Shown here piece after piece: positions 40,699 through 50,863 of a stretch of 51,056 nt of DNA. The position numbers were made by a program, and so were the translations under genes. The DNA is taken from the NCBI GenBank assembly GCA_005893225.1, contig VBOT01000136.1, positions 1-51,056 on the forward strand, in the 5' to 3' direction. The notes below the pieces were generated by a model. That model saw only the letters and a program-made list of their open reading frames with translations, was not told where the DNA came from and searched no databases. The stretch's first letter is position 1. Every line of letters starts with the position of its first letter. The stretch comes from Candidatus Eiseniibacteriota bacterium. Its GTDB lineage: Bacteria; Eisenbacteria; RBG-16-71-46.

Positions 40699-41855
40699 GG
40701 CTCTTCCCTCGGGGCCTCGGCCAGCGTCAGCCCGAGGTCGAGACGCCGGTCGCCGCGCTCGATCGCGAGCTGGATCCGGTCCCCCACCGCGGCTCCGTAG
40801 ATGCTGCTCTGCGCGTCGTCGACCGAGTTGATCACGCGCCCATTGACGCGCCGGATGCGGTCGCCCACCCGCACCCCGGCGCGGGCGGCCGGGCCGCCGG
40901 GATCGACCCGCGTCACGATCAACCCGCCGAGGTCGGTGAGGCTCAGCCGCCGCGCGAGGTACGGGGTCACGGGCTGCACCAGCATCCCTGGCCAGGCGGC
41001 GCGCACGTGCCCGTAGCGCTGGATCTCGCCGAGCACCCGCCGCGCCAGGTTGATGGGGATGGCGAACCCGATGCCCAGCGACCCTCCGCCCTGGGTGAAG
41101 ATGAAGGTGTTGATCCCGATCACCTCGCCGTCGCCGTTCACCAGCGGTCCGCCGCTGTTGCCGGGATTGATCGCCGCGTCGGTCTGGATCATGTTCTTGT
41201 AGACGCCCGACTCGGTGGCCTCGGCCTTGATGTCGCGCCGGGTGGCGCTGATCACCCCGGCCGTCACGGTCGGCTGCGTGTCGTTCAGCAGGTAGCCGAA
41301 CGGGTTCCCGATCGCGATCGCCCATTCGCCCACCAGCAGGTGATCGCTGTCTCCCAGCGGGGCGGCGGGGAGGTTCTTGCCGTTCACCTTGAGCACCGCC
41401 AGGTCGTAGGTCGGCGTGGCGCCCAGGAGCGTGGCGGGAAACTGGCGGCCGTCGGTCAAGGTCACCGTGATCTGGTCGGCGTTCCGGACCACGTGCTCGT
41501 TGGTAAGGATCAGACCGGCCGGATCCACGATCGCGCCCGAGCCCAGCCCGGGGATACGCTCGCGGTACTCCATGGGCGGGTAGAAGCGCTCGAAGAACTC
41601 GTCGTGGAAGAGCCCTCCGAACGGATCGGCGCGCACCACGCGCGTGGTCACGACGCTCACCGACACCACGGCCGGGCTGGCGCGCTCCGCCGCGACCACG
41701 ATCGCGTTGCGCCGCGACGACGACAGGGTCTCGCCGGCCTCGGCGTGGCCGACCGCCGGCCGCCGCCCCGGGCCCTCGGAGAGCCAGAGCGCCGCGCCCG
41801 CCCCCATCAGCAGCCCGAGCCCCAGCGTCGCCATCCCGCGCGCTCGCGGGCTCAT
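40695..41855 (-). CDS. DegP/HtrA-type trypsin-like serine protease with PDZ domain
   Basis: GAIVDPAGLILTNEHVV; TYDLAVLKVNGKNLPAAPLGDSD; IQTDAAINPGNSGGPLVNGDGEVIGIN; C-terminal PDZ. Confidence 0.93.
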   Translation of the reverse strand: MSPRARGMATLGLGLLMGAGAALWLSEGPGRRPAVGHAEAGETLSSSRRNAIVVAAERASPAVVSVSVVTTRVVRADPFGGLFHDEFFERFYPPMEYRERIPGLGSGAIVDPAGLILTNEHVVRNADQITVTLTDGRQFPATLLGATPTYDLAVLKVNGKNLPAAPLGDSDHLLVGEWAIAIGNPFGYLLNDTQPTVTAGVISATRRDIKAEATESGVYKNMIQTDAAINPGNSGGPLVNGDGEVIGINTFIFTQGGGSLGIGFAIPINLARRVLGEIQRYGHVRAAWPGMLVQPVTPYLARRLSLTDLGGLIVTRVDPGGPAARAGVRVGDRIRRVNGRVINSVDDAQSSIYGAAVGDRIQLAIERGDRRLDLGLTLAEAPREEP

Positions 41856-42601
41856 GGCTCGAGTCCCTCCGGGTAGAACACCTGCTCCAGGCACAGGCCC
41901 TGGGCGGGGGCGGTGACCCCCGCCCGCCGCCGGTCACGCGACGCCACGATCGAGTCCATGGCGGCGGCGGGATCGGGTGCGGCGGCCACCTTCAGGGCGG
42001 TGCCGACGATGTTGCGAACCATGTGATAGAGGAAGTGGTCGGCCACGATGTCGAAGCGCAGGAACGGCCCGTGACCCGTCCAACTCGCCCGCATCACCCG
42101 GCACACCGGGCTTCCCTGCGAGCTCCCGGAGGCGCGGAATGCGGAGAAATCGTCCTCGCGCTCGAGCGCGCGCGTCGCTCGAGCGAGCCCCGAGAGGGGC
42201 AGGGACCTCCTCGGGAACCACGCCATCCTGCGATACAGCAGGTCCTCCTCGGGAAGCAGGTGGTAGCTGTAGCGGCGCGCGCGCGCCGTCAGGCGAGCGT
42301 GAAAGCGCTCGGGCGCCTCCTCGCTGGAGCGCACCCTCACGTCGCCCGGGAGCCGCGCATTGAGCGCCGGCGCGAGTGCCGGGGCCGGGAGCCGGGTCGG
42401 GGCCGAGAACGACGCCACCTGCCCCCGGGCGTGCACCCCGCGGTCGGTGCGTCCCGCCCCCGCGACCCGCACCAGGTCGCCACCCACCAGGTCCTGAAGG
42501 GCCGCCTCGAGCACGCCCTGTACGGTACGCTGCCCCGGTTGCGACTGCCAGCCGTGGAAGTCGGTCCCGTCGTAGGCCACCACCAGCTTGAACCCGCGCA
42601 C
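41852..42601 (-). CDS. truA: tRNA pseudouridine(38-40) synthase
   Basis: LVVAYDGTDFHGWQSQPGQRTVQGVLEAAL; VAGAGRTDRGVHARGQVASF. Confidence 0.95.
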   Translation of the reverse strand: MRGFKLVVAYDGTDFHGWQSQPGQRTVQGVLEAALQDLVGGDLVRVAGAGRTDRGVHARGQVASFSAPTRLPAPALAPALNARLPGDVRVRSSEEAPERFHARLTARARRYSYHLLPEEDLLYRRMAWFPRRSLPLSGLARATRALEREDDFSAFRASGSSQGSPVCRVMRASWTGHGPFLRFDIVADHFLYHMVRNIVGTALKVAAAPDPAAAMDSIVASRDRRRAGVTAPAQGLCLEQVFYPEGLEP

Positions 42602-42604
42602 TCA

Positions 42605-43379
42605 CTAGCCTCGCCACAGGATCGCCACGGCGGCGAGCCCCGCACCCAGGCCGCTGGCCGCGAGCGGCGGGCGCGGGCCCGCCGCGATCGGCCGCATCCG
42701 GTAGTGACGCGCCTCGAGCGCCAGCGCCGTCCACTCGGCGCGCTCCAGCGCCGAGACCAGTGTGGGCACCAGGCTGGCGCGGCGCCGCTCCAGCCGCTCG
42801 CGGAGGCCGCGCGGCGGGCGTCCCGCGCGCAGCTCCTGGATGGCCGCGATCCGGCGCGCCTCGTCGACCAGCAACGGCACGAAGCGCAGCGCCAGGCCGA
42901 CCACCACGCGGCTCTCGCGCACCGGGACGCGCAGCCGCTCGAGCGGCCGGGCCAGGCGCGCCAGTTCGTCGGCCGCGCGCTCGCCGGGCCACGCGGCGCG
43001 GAGACCATGGAGCGCCGCCGAGGCGCCGGCGAGCCGGAGGCCGAGCAGAATGCCGAAGCCAAGCCCCTCGCGGGTGGGCCGGAGTCCGAGGAGGCGGGGC
43101 AGCGGCAGCGGGCGACCCGGAGTGAGATAGAGGTTGAGCCCGAGCGCGATCGACATCCCGATCGCGACTGCGCCGAGCCAGCGTCCCCCCGGCCGCCTCG
43201 CCCCCGCCGCTCCGGCCGCCAGGGCGGCGATCGAAAGGCACGCGAGCGCGGTCTCGAACCGGCCGGCCACCATCGATCCCACCAGGGCGCCGATCAGGAG
43301 CGGCGCCGGCCACTCGCGAACACCCACGCTTCCGGGCTCGGCGGAGCGCGCCGGAAGGCCGCGGGTCACGACGCGCCGG
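42605..43379 (-). CDS. Energy-coupling factor transporter transmembrane component (EcfT)-like
   Basis: Multi-TM; LARPLERLRVPVRESRVVVGLALRFVPLLVDEARRIAAIQELRAG...ALEARHYRMR pattern; GTG start. Confidence 0.7.
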
Positions 43380-44403
43380 CCTCCGCGTGGCTCAGCGCCT
43401 CGGCGATCTGGATGGCGTTCAGCGCCGCCCCCTTGCGCAGGTTGTCCGAGGCGACGAAGAACTCGAGGCCGTTCTCCTGGGAAGGATCGCGCCGCGCGCG
43501 GCCCACGAGGACGGGGTCCCGTCCGGCGGCGGCGAGCGGGACCGGATAGCGCGCCTGGGCCGGGTCGTCCACGACCTCGAGGCCCGGAAACTCGCGCCAC
43601 AGGGCGCGTGCTTCCTCGGGGCCGATTCCCCGGGACAGCCGCACATTCACCGCGGCCGCGTGTCCGACCCGCACCGGCACGCGCACCGCCGTCGCCGTCA
43701 CCGGCAGTTCCGGCAGGCCGAGGATCTTCCGCGTCTCCCAGACGATCTTCATCTCCTCGCGCGTGTAGCCGTTGTCCTCGAACCGGTCGATGTGCGGCAC
43801 CACGTTGAACGCGAAGGGAGGCCCGCCGTCGCGGCGCGCCGGAGGCTGGCCGTCGAGGCCCAGCCGGACGCCGCGCTCCAGCTCCTCGAGCGCCTGGGCA
43901 CCAGCACCCGACACGGACTGGTACGTGGCCACCGCCACGCGCTCGAGGCCCGCGGCGCGCTGGAGCGGGGCGAGCGCCATCACGATCGCGATGGTCGAGC
44001 AGTTGGGGTTGGCGACCAGCCACGGCAGGTCGTCGAGCGTCGCGCCGTTGATCTCCGGGACCACGAGCGGCACGTCCGGCTGGTAGCGGAACGCGCTGCT
44101 GTTGTCGATCACGCGCGCTCCCGCCTCGCGCGCGGCGCCCGCCCACTTCTGGCTGATGTCGTTCTTGGTCGCGAACAACGCGATCTCGACGCCGTCGAAG
44201 GCGTGGCTCGACACCGGCTCGACCGGCAGGGACTCGCCGCGGAACGGGAGCCGGCGATCGGCGAGGCGCTCGCTCGCGAGCAGGCGGAGCGAGTCCAGCG
44301 GGAAGCCGCGCTCCTCGAGGAGCGCGAGGATGGTGCGGCCCACCAGGCCGGTGGCGCCGAGGATCGCCGCGCGCCGTTTACAGGGTGCCTTGACGAACGC
44401 CAT
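43366..44403 (-). CDS. asd: Aspartate-semialdehyde dehydrogenase
   Basis: AAILGATGLVGRTILALLEERGFPLDSLRLLASERLADR; VIDNSSAFRYQPDVPLVVPEIN; LVANPNCSTIAIVMALAPL. Confidence 0.95.
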   Translation of the reverse strand: MAFVKAPCKRRAAILGATGLVGRTILALLEERGFPLDSLRLLASERLADRRLPFRGESLPVEPVSSHAFDGVEIALFATKNDISQKWAGAAREAGARVIDNSSAFRYQPDVPLVVPEINGATLDDLPWLVANPNCSTIAIVMALAPLQRAAGLERVAVATYQSVSGAGAQALEELERGVRLGLDGQPPARRDGGPPFAFNVVPHIDRFEDNGYTREEMKIVWETRKILGLPELPVTATAVRVPVRVGHAAAVNVRLSRGIGPEEARALWREFPGLEVVDDPAQARYPVPLAAAGRDPVLVGRARRDPSQENGLEFFVASDNLRKGAALNAIQIAEALSHAEAGAS

Positions 44404-44449
44404 GGAATGGAAGCTCCCGCTCGCCGCCGAGGCCGAGGAACGAAGCGGC

Positions 44450-44479
44450 ATCGTATTCACGACCGATTCGCGGTGTCAA
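44450..44479 (-). promoter_or_regulatory. Putative sigma70-type promoter for asd overlapping the lnt 3' end
   Basis: Minus strand TTGACA-N18-TACGAT upstream of the asd ATG. Confidence 0.5.
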
Positions 44480-46067
44480 TTCGCGGGCCGCGGCGACGCC
44501 TCGCCCAGGCCGCCGCGGAGAGCCCCGCCACCGCGAGCCCCGCCAGGAGCCCCGGCCAGTCGCCGGTCCGGGTGTAGAGCGTGGGGATCCCGCGCGGGGG
44601 CAGCGGGGCCGAGAGCACCGCGGCGCGGAACACCGGTGCCTGGCGCACCACGCGGCCGTTCGAGTCCACCACGAAGGTGAGCCCGGTGTTCGCGCAGCGC
44701 AGCAGCGGCACGTGACTCTCGACCGCCCGGAACACCGCCATCGCGGCATGCTGGTAGAGCGCCGCGCTGTTCCCGAACCATTCGTCGTTGGTGATGTTGA
44801 CGAGCCACGCGGCGCCGCGGCGCACGTCCTCGCGCGCCAGATCCGGGAAGATCGACTCGAAGCACACCAGCGGCGCGAACGGTCCCGCCTCGCTCGGAAA
44901 CACCACCGGCTCGGTTCCCGCCGTCCACTCCGCCTGCCCCAGGTCGATCTTGCCGAGCCCGGGAAGGAACCACTGGAACGGCATCCGCTCTCCGAAGGGC
45001 ACCAGATGGCGCTTGGCGTAACGTGGCGAGGTCGTGCCGTCGGGCAGGAAGAGCCCCGCGGAGTTGTAATAGCGCGGCCGGCCGTCGGGCCCCAGAGCGT
45101 AATCCGCGTAACCGCTGAACACCGGGACTCCGGTGCGCGAGGTGAACTCGGCGACCTGAAACGCCTGGTCGAGCTGCAGGCGCAGGTAGCTGCCGGTCGC
45201 GGTCTCGGGCCAGACCACGAGGCGCGGCTGGGGCGTGCCCGAGAGCGCGCGCTCGGAGAGCTCGAGGAAGGTGTGCAGGATCTCGCGCTGGTGCCGTCCC
45301 GACCACTTGATCTCGCCTGGGATGTTTCCCTGGATCAGCGCCACCGGCACGCCGCCGCCCTGCGGCGCGGCCCCCAGCACCCGCTCGCCCCAGAGCCAGG
45401 GGAGTGCGAGGGCGAACAGCGCTCCCAGCGCGGCGCGGCCGCGACCCCCTCTCCCGAGCGCCCGCCACAGCAGCGCGTTCAGGACCAGCACCCACAGCGT
45501 CACCAGGGTCACGCTGCCGAGGCTCGCCATCTGGATCAGCGGGGGTATCCCGTGCTGCGTGTAGCCGGGCTGGAACCAGGGAAATCCCATCTCGCCCGAG
45601 GCGCGCAGCTCCTCGACCGCGAGGAAGCAGGGCGGGAACACCCAGGCGAGGCCGACGCCGGAGCTTCGGGCGAGGGTGCCTGCGAGCCAGGTTCCGAGCC
45701 CGGTGAACAGCGACAGGTAGGCGGCTGCCGCGAGCCATGCCGGGTACTTGAGCCAGGGGACGGTGATCGCCACCTCGGAGAGCAGCGCGATCCAGTGCGT
45801 CCCGATCAGGAAGAAGACGAGCCCGAAGACGTAGCCCAGCCCGAAGAGCCCGCGGGCCTTCACGCCGGCGCGCCGGCGCGCCTCGAGCGCCCAGAGCAGC
45901 GGGACGAAGCCGAACCATGCGAGCGGGCCGAATGGTCCCGGGAGGAAGGAGACCCCCAGAAGGATCCCCGATAACGACGCGAGCCCCAGCTCCCGCCCGC
46001 GCGATCGGGACGCGACGGGAAGTGGGGCGGGCCCGCTCTCGGCGGTCGGGACCGAGCCTCGAAGCAC
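44457..46067 (-). CDS. lnt: Apolipoprotein N-acyltransferase
   Basis: Multi-TM N-term; VALIQGNIPGEIKW; RLVVWPETATGSYL; LVPFGERMPFQWFLPGL; LVCFESIFPDLARE; WLVNITNDEWFGNSAALYQH. Confidence 0.93.
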   Translation of the reverse strand: MLRGSVPTAESGPAPLPVASRSRGRELGLASLSGILLGVSFLPGPFGPLAWFGFVPLLWALEARRRAGVKARGLFGLGYVFGLVFFLIGTHWIALLSEVAITVPWLKYPAWLAAAAYLSLFTGLGTWLAGTLARSSGVGLAWVFPPCFLAVEELRASGEMGFPWFQPGYTQHGIPPLIQMASLGSVTLVTLWVLVLNALLWRALGRGGRGRAALGALFALALPWLWGERVLGAAPQGGGVPVALIQGNIPGEIKWSGRHQREILHTFLELSERALSGTPQPRLVVWPETATGSYLRLQLDQAFQVAEFTSRTGVPVFSGYADYALGPDGRPRYYNSAGLFLPDGTTSPRYAKRHLVPFGERMPFQWFLPGLGKIDLGQAEWTAGTEPVVFPSEAGPFAPLVCFESIFPDLAREDVRRGAAWLVNITNDEWFGNSAALYQHAAMAVFRAVESHVPLLRCANTGLTFVVDSNGRVVRQAPVFRAAVLSAPLPPRGIPTLYTRTGDWPGLLAGLAVAGLSAAAWARRRRGPRIDTANRS

Positions 46068-46086
46068 GAGCGAGCTCGAGCCGCGA

Positions 46087-47097
46087 CTACCCGAGCCGGA
46101 CCTCCTTCCCCTGCTCCGCGGAGCGATACATGGCGTCCAGGAGCTCCATCACCGGCACGATCTCCTCGGCGCTTCCCATCGGCTTGGTCCCCTTCCGCAG
46201 CGCCTCGGCGAAGTGTCCGATCTGAGCCTCGATCGAATGCTTGTACTGGTTGCGCGAGTTCTCCATCGTGGGCGTGACGTTGACTAGGTTGCCGTGCATC
46301 CCCTTGTGGATTCGCAGCGGGTTCCAGAGCGCCGCTCCCCCGGAGCCGAACAAGTTGAGGTAGGCGAAGTCCTTCTCCATCAGCAGCCCCCAGGTGAGCT
46401 CCAGGGTCAGCGTGGCGCCCGACTCGAGGCGGAACATGGCGGTCGCGCTGTCCTCCACCTCTCCCTTGCGCGAGCGGTGGACGCTGGCCGTGACCGACTG
46501 CACCTTCGGGCTGCCGAGGGTCCACAGCGAGAGGTCGAGCATCTGGAAGCCGAGGTCGAGCACCACACCGCCGCCCGACTCGCGCTTCTGTCGCCGCCAC
46601 TCGGGGGAATCCCACTCGGTGCGCTGGCGCAGCCAGCCGGCCTTGGCGAAGAAGATGTCGCCGAGGTCTCCCTTGTGGACGAAGGTGCGCAGGAGCTGCG
46701 CGTCGGGGCGGAAGCGGTGCTGGACGGTGCAGAGGAGCAGGCGCTCCGCCTTCTTGGCCGCGCGCGCCATCGCGGCGGCCTCCTCGGCGCTGCGCGCCAG
46801 GGGCCGCTCGCACAGCACGTGCTTTCCCGCCTCCAGGGCCGCCGTGGCCATCGGAGCGTGCAGGAAGTTGGGGGTGCAGATGTCGACGGCGTCGATGTCG
46901 TCGTCGAGCAGATCCTCGATCCGGGTGTGCGAGCGCGCGATCTGGAACTTCTGCGCCACGCGGCCGGCCTTCTCCGCGTCGCGATCGCACAGCGCCACGA
47001 GCTCGAGCCCCTCGGTCCGCTTGAGCGCCGGGATGTGGCTGATCTGGGCCATCGCTCCGACGCCGATGAGACCGACCCGGAGGTTCTTACGCGCCAC
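46087..47097 (-). CDS. Gfo/Idh/MocA family oxidoreductase
   Basis: LRVGLIGVGAMAQISHIPALKRTEGLELVALCDRD; DAVDICTPNFLHAPMATAALEAGKHVLCERPLA. Confidence 0.9.
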   Translation of the reverse strand: MARKNLRVGLIGVGAMAQISHIPALKRTEGLELVALCDRDAEKAGRVAQKFQIARSHTRIEDLLDDDIDAVDICTPNFLHAPMATAALEAGKHVLCERPLARSAEEAAAMARAAKKAERLLLCTVQHRFRPDAQLLRTFVHKGDLGDIFFAKAGWLRQRTEWDSPEWRRQKRESGGGVVLDLGFQMLDLSLWTLGSPKVQSVTASVHRSRKGEVEDSATAMFRLESGATLTLELTWGLLMEKDFAYLNLFGSGGAALWNPLRIHKGMHGNLVNVTPTMENSRNQYKHSIEAQIGHFAEALRKGTKPMGSAEEIVPVMELLDAMYRSAEQGKEVRLG

Positions 47098-47130
47098 GAG
47101 CTCGCTCCATCTCCATATCGCGGCTGCACT

Positions 47131-48144
<1,014 letters not shown>

Positions 48145-48173
48145 GCCCTCCTCCCCTCCTCCCATCCACCCAC

Positions 48174-48203
48174 GACCGCTCCGGCCCAGGCCGGTCGACG
48201 GTC
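48174..48203 (-). other. Stem-loop between purM and the sigma54-activator gene
   Basis: Minus strand GACCG-TCGA-CCGGCC-TG-GGCCGG-AG-CGGTC nested complementarity. Confidence 0.45.
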
Positions 48204-48218
48204 CCCGCGGGGGCAGGG

Positions 48219-49277
48219 TCACCCTTCCTCGATCCACTCCACGCCGCGCTCGCCCGCCACCACCTCGCCGATCCGGTGGACCTGCTCCCCCGCCCGGGCC
48301 AGATCCTCGCTCAGCCCGGGGGCCGCCGCCCCCGAGCACACCACCACCATCCCAATCCCGAGGTTGAAGGTCGCGCGGGCTTCCTCCTCCTGAACCTCGC
48401 CCGCCTCGATCAGCCACCGGAAGACTCCGGGTCGCGGCCAGGAGCCCGCCCGGATCCGCGCGCGCACCCCCTCCGGCAGCACCCGCACCAGGTTCCCGGC
48501 GATGCCTCCGCCGGTGACGTGGGCGAGGCCGTGGAGGCGTCCGGATGGGAGCTCGGGGACCAGGGCCGGGCCATACCAGCGATGCGGGCGGAGCAGGGCC
48601 TCCATCACGGTCTCGTCCTCTCCATGCGGAAGTGGGGAGGCCGCGGTCAGTCCAGACCGGGCGAGGATCCGGCGCGCGAGCGAGTAGCCGTTGGTGTGGA
48701 GTCCGCTGGAGCAAAGGCCGAGGATCTCGTCGCCCGCGCGGATCCTCGATCCATCGATGAGCTCCTCCCGGCTCACGCTCCCGACCATGCATCCGGCCAC
48801 GTCGACCACGCCGGGCCGGTAGGTGTCGGGCATCTCAGCGGTCTCGCCCCCGAGCAGGGCCGCCCCAACCTCCAGGCACGCCCGGCTCAGGCCCTGGACG
48901 ACCGCCATGACGACCTCGGCGTCGAGTCGCTCCTGGGCGATGTAGTCGAGCAGCGCCAGGGGCCGTCCGCCGTGGACCAGGAGATCGTTGGCGCCGTGGT
49001 ACACGAGGTCGGCGGCCACATCCGCCACCCGGCCCGCCTCGAGCCCGAGGTGGAGCTTGGTGCCGGCGCCGTCCATCGAGGCGGCAAGCAGGAGGGGCTC
49101 CGGCTCGAGCCCGGCGCCTCCGGGTCCCGGCACCCGGGCCGGCCAGCTCATCACTCCCGCGAAACCGTCCGGAAGACGGCACACCCCGGCGCCCCAGGTC
49201 GAGCGCACCAGCGGCCCGAGCCGCGCCTTCACCGCATGCGAGCGTCCGAGGTCGACGCCGGCGTCGCCGTAGCGCAT
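48219..49277 (-). CDS. purM: Phosphoribosylformylglycinamidine cyclo-ligase
   Basis: YGDAGVDLGRSHAVKARLGPLVRSTWGAGV; DGAGTKLHLGLEAGRVADVAADLVYHGANDLLVHGGRPLALLDYIA; LGGETAEMPDTYRPGVVDVAGCMVG. Confidence 0.95.
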   Translation of the reverse strand: MRYGDAGVDLGRSHAVKARLGPLVRSTWGAGVCRLPDGFAGVMSWPARVPGPGGAGLEPEPLLLAASMDGAGTKLHLGLEAGRVADVAADLVYHGANDLLVHGGRPLALLDYIAQERLDAEVVMAVVQGLSRACLEVGAALLGGETAEMPDTYRPGVVDVAGCMVGSVSREELIDGSRIRAGDEILGLCSSGLHTNGYSLARRILARSGLTAASPLPHGEDETVMEALLRPHRWYGPALVPELPSGRLHGLAHVTGGGIAGNLVRVLPEGVRARIRAGSWPRPGVFRWLIEAGEVQEEEARATFNLGIGMVVVCSGAAAPGLSEDLARAGEQVHRIGEVVAGERGVEWIEEG

Positions 49278-50605
49278 CAGCCGCGGGCCTGGAGGGGCCT
49301 GAGGCGTAGCAGGTCGAGATCTTCGCTGGTGGGGCTCGGAATGAGCGGGAATCGCCCGCCCCGATGGAGATCGAGCAGGCACTGGACGACCGGGTCGTCG
49401 AACTGGGTGCCCGCCCCGCGCCCCAGCTCCTTGAGCGCGGCGTCGACGGACAGCGCCCGGCGGTAAGGGCGGTCCGAGGTCATGGCGTCGAACGCGTCCG
49501 CGACGTTCAGAATCCTGGCTCCGACCGGCACGTCCCGGGCGCTCAGCCCGACCGGGTAGCCCTTGCCGTCGGGCCGCTCGTGATGGCTGCGGACGATCTC
49601 CGAGGCTCTCCGGAGCGCCCGGACCTTGGAGACGATCTCGGCCCCCGCCGCCGGGTGAGCGCGCAGCGTGCGTTGCTCGTCGCGGGACAACGAGCCGGCC
49701 TTGCGGATGATGTGCTGGTGCTGGGGCCCGATCTTGCCCAGGTCGTGAACCAAGGCGGCGTACTCGATCTCCTCCACCTCGCGCTCCGCGAGCCCCAGGC
49801 CGCGCGCGATCCGCACCGCGTACTGGGACACGCGTACCGAGTGGTGGCGCGTGTAAGGATCCACCTCCTCCAGCACTTCCGAGAGCGCCCTCACGAAGTC
49901 CTTGAGGTCGGAGCGGATCTCGACGTAGAGGCGGAACGAATGGCGTGCCACGAGTGCGGGGATGGCGAACAGGCCGAGGCCCCAGGAGCCGACCCCGAGA
50001 TAGGTGACGGTGACCAGGGCGCCGAGCGCGATGAACGACACGTGATGGAGGATGCCCTGCTGGAAGTTGCGCTGCCACACCCGGTAGGGGTTGGGACCCT
50101 CGGAGAGGCCGATCACGGTGGACACCAGCGCCGCGTTGGTCAGGAAGTAGGCCATCCCGCATGCCGAGAGGGGACCCAGATCGTGCATCAGGCCAAGCTG
50201 CCCGATCCGGCCTCCGGCGGCCGTGAAGGCCAGCCCGGCGGCGAAGTCCGTGATCGCGAAGTTGGCCAGGTTGAAGACCACCCGGATCGTGGGCTTGCGC
50301 AGCACGAAGGCCTGGACCACGAGCGCGCTCAGCACGTCCAGCGCCGCGGTGTAGAAGGGACCGATGAGGATCAGGCAGGGGATGTCGATGACCGCGCCGG
50401 CGTTGGCGAAGCCGCCGCTCGGGAGCGTGATGGGCGCCGCCTCGTCGAAGCACATGAGGAGGACCACCAGCGCCATCACGAGCAGCGGGGGGCGCGCCGC
50501 ATGCGGCGCCGCCAGCGCGAAGAGCGCTCCGGCCAGCGCCACGGCGCTCGCGTAGTAGGCCCGGAACAGCCACGGATGCCGGGGGCTCGGCAGGTCCAGG
50601 TGCAT
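49277..50605 (-). CDS. HD-GYP domain protein with N-terminal multi-TM sensor region
   Basis: N-terminal hydrophobic helices; YTRHHSVRVSQYAVRIARGLGL, ALVHDLGKIG, VRSHHERPDGKGYPVGL, RILNVADAFDAMTSDRPYR. Confidence 0.93.
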   Translation of the reverse strand: MHLDLPSPRHPWLFRAYYASAVALAGALFALAAPHAARPPLLVMALVVLLMCFDEAAPITLPSGGFANAGAVIDIPCLILIGPFYTAALDVLSALVVQAFVLRKPTIRVVFNLANFAITDFAAGLAFTAAGGRIGQLGLMHDLGPLSACGMAYFLTNAALVSTVIGLSEGPNPYRVWQRNFQQGILHHVSFIALGALVTVTYLGVGSWGLGLFAIPALVARHSFRLYVEIRSDLKDFVRALSEVLEEVDPYTRHHSVRVSQYAVRIARGLGLAEREVEEIEYAALVHDLGKIGPQHQHIIRKAGSLSRDEQRTLRAHPAAGAEIVSKVRALRRASEIVRSHHERPDGKGYPVGLSARDVPVGARILNVADAFDAMTSDRPYRRALSVDAALKELGRGAGTQFDDPVVQCLLDLHRGGRFPLIPSPTSEDLDLLRLRPLQARG

Positions 50606-50708
50606 GGGCGGCTTTGCGGGGGCGAGTGGGTCCGGGGGGAAGCTCAGGAGACCGACATCTCCGTCGAAGGTCTAGGCCTCAGATGCTACTGGCAGTACCG
50701 GGTGGACG

Positions 50709-50762
50709 TCACCAGCCGGCCTTGCCGAAGAAAGTCAGGAGAAACAGGATCAGGTCGTCCAC
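50709..50762 (-). CDS. Putative 17-aa hydrophobic micro-ORF MDDLILFLLTFFGKAGW
   Basis: Minus strand AAAGGAGGTGGGTTCCC-GTG GAC GAC CTG ATC CTG TTT CTC CTG ACT TTC TTC GGC AAG GCC GGC TGG TGA; strong SD with 9-nt spacing from AGGAGG; 15 of 17 codons end in G/C. Confidence 0.5.
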   Translation of the reverse strand: MDDLILFLLTFFGKAGW

Positions 50763-50863
50763 GGGAACCCACCTCCTTTGCGAGTGACTCACCAGGAAGC
50801 AACGACTCCAACTCGGTGTGGGTCCGCTTCGCTACCCGAAGGCTCTCCGCTTCGCTCTCCTCC

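Noticed and set aside
50606-50708. Possible c-di-GMP-I riboswitch upstream of HD-GYP (CGCAAAGCC present just before the ATG)
   Set aside because: Only this short tail motif matches; the conserved CACGCACAGGGCAAACC half and tetraloop-receptor elements are absent.
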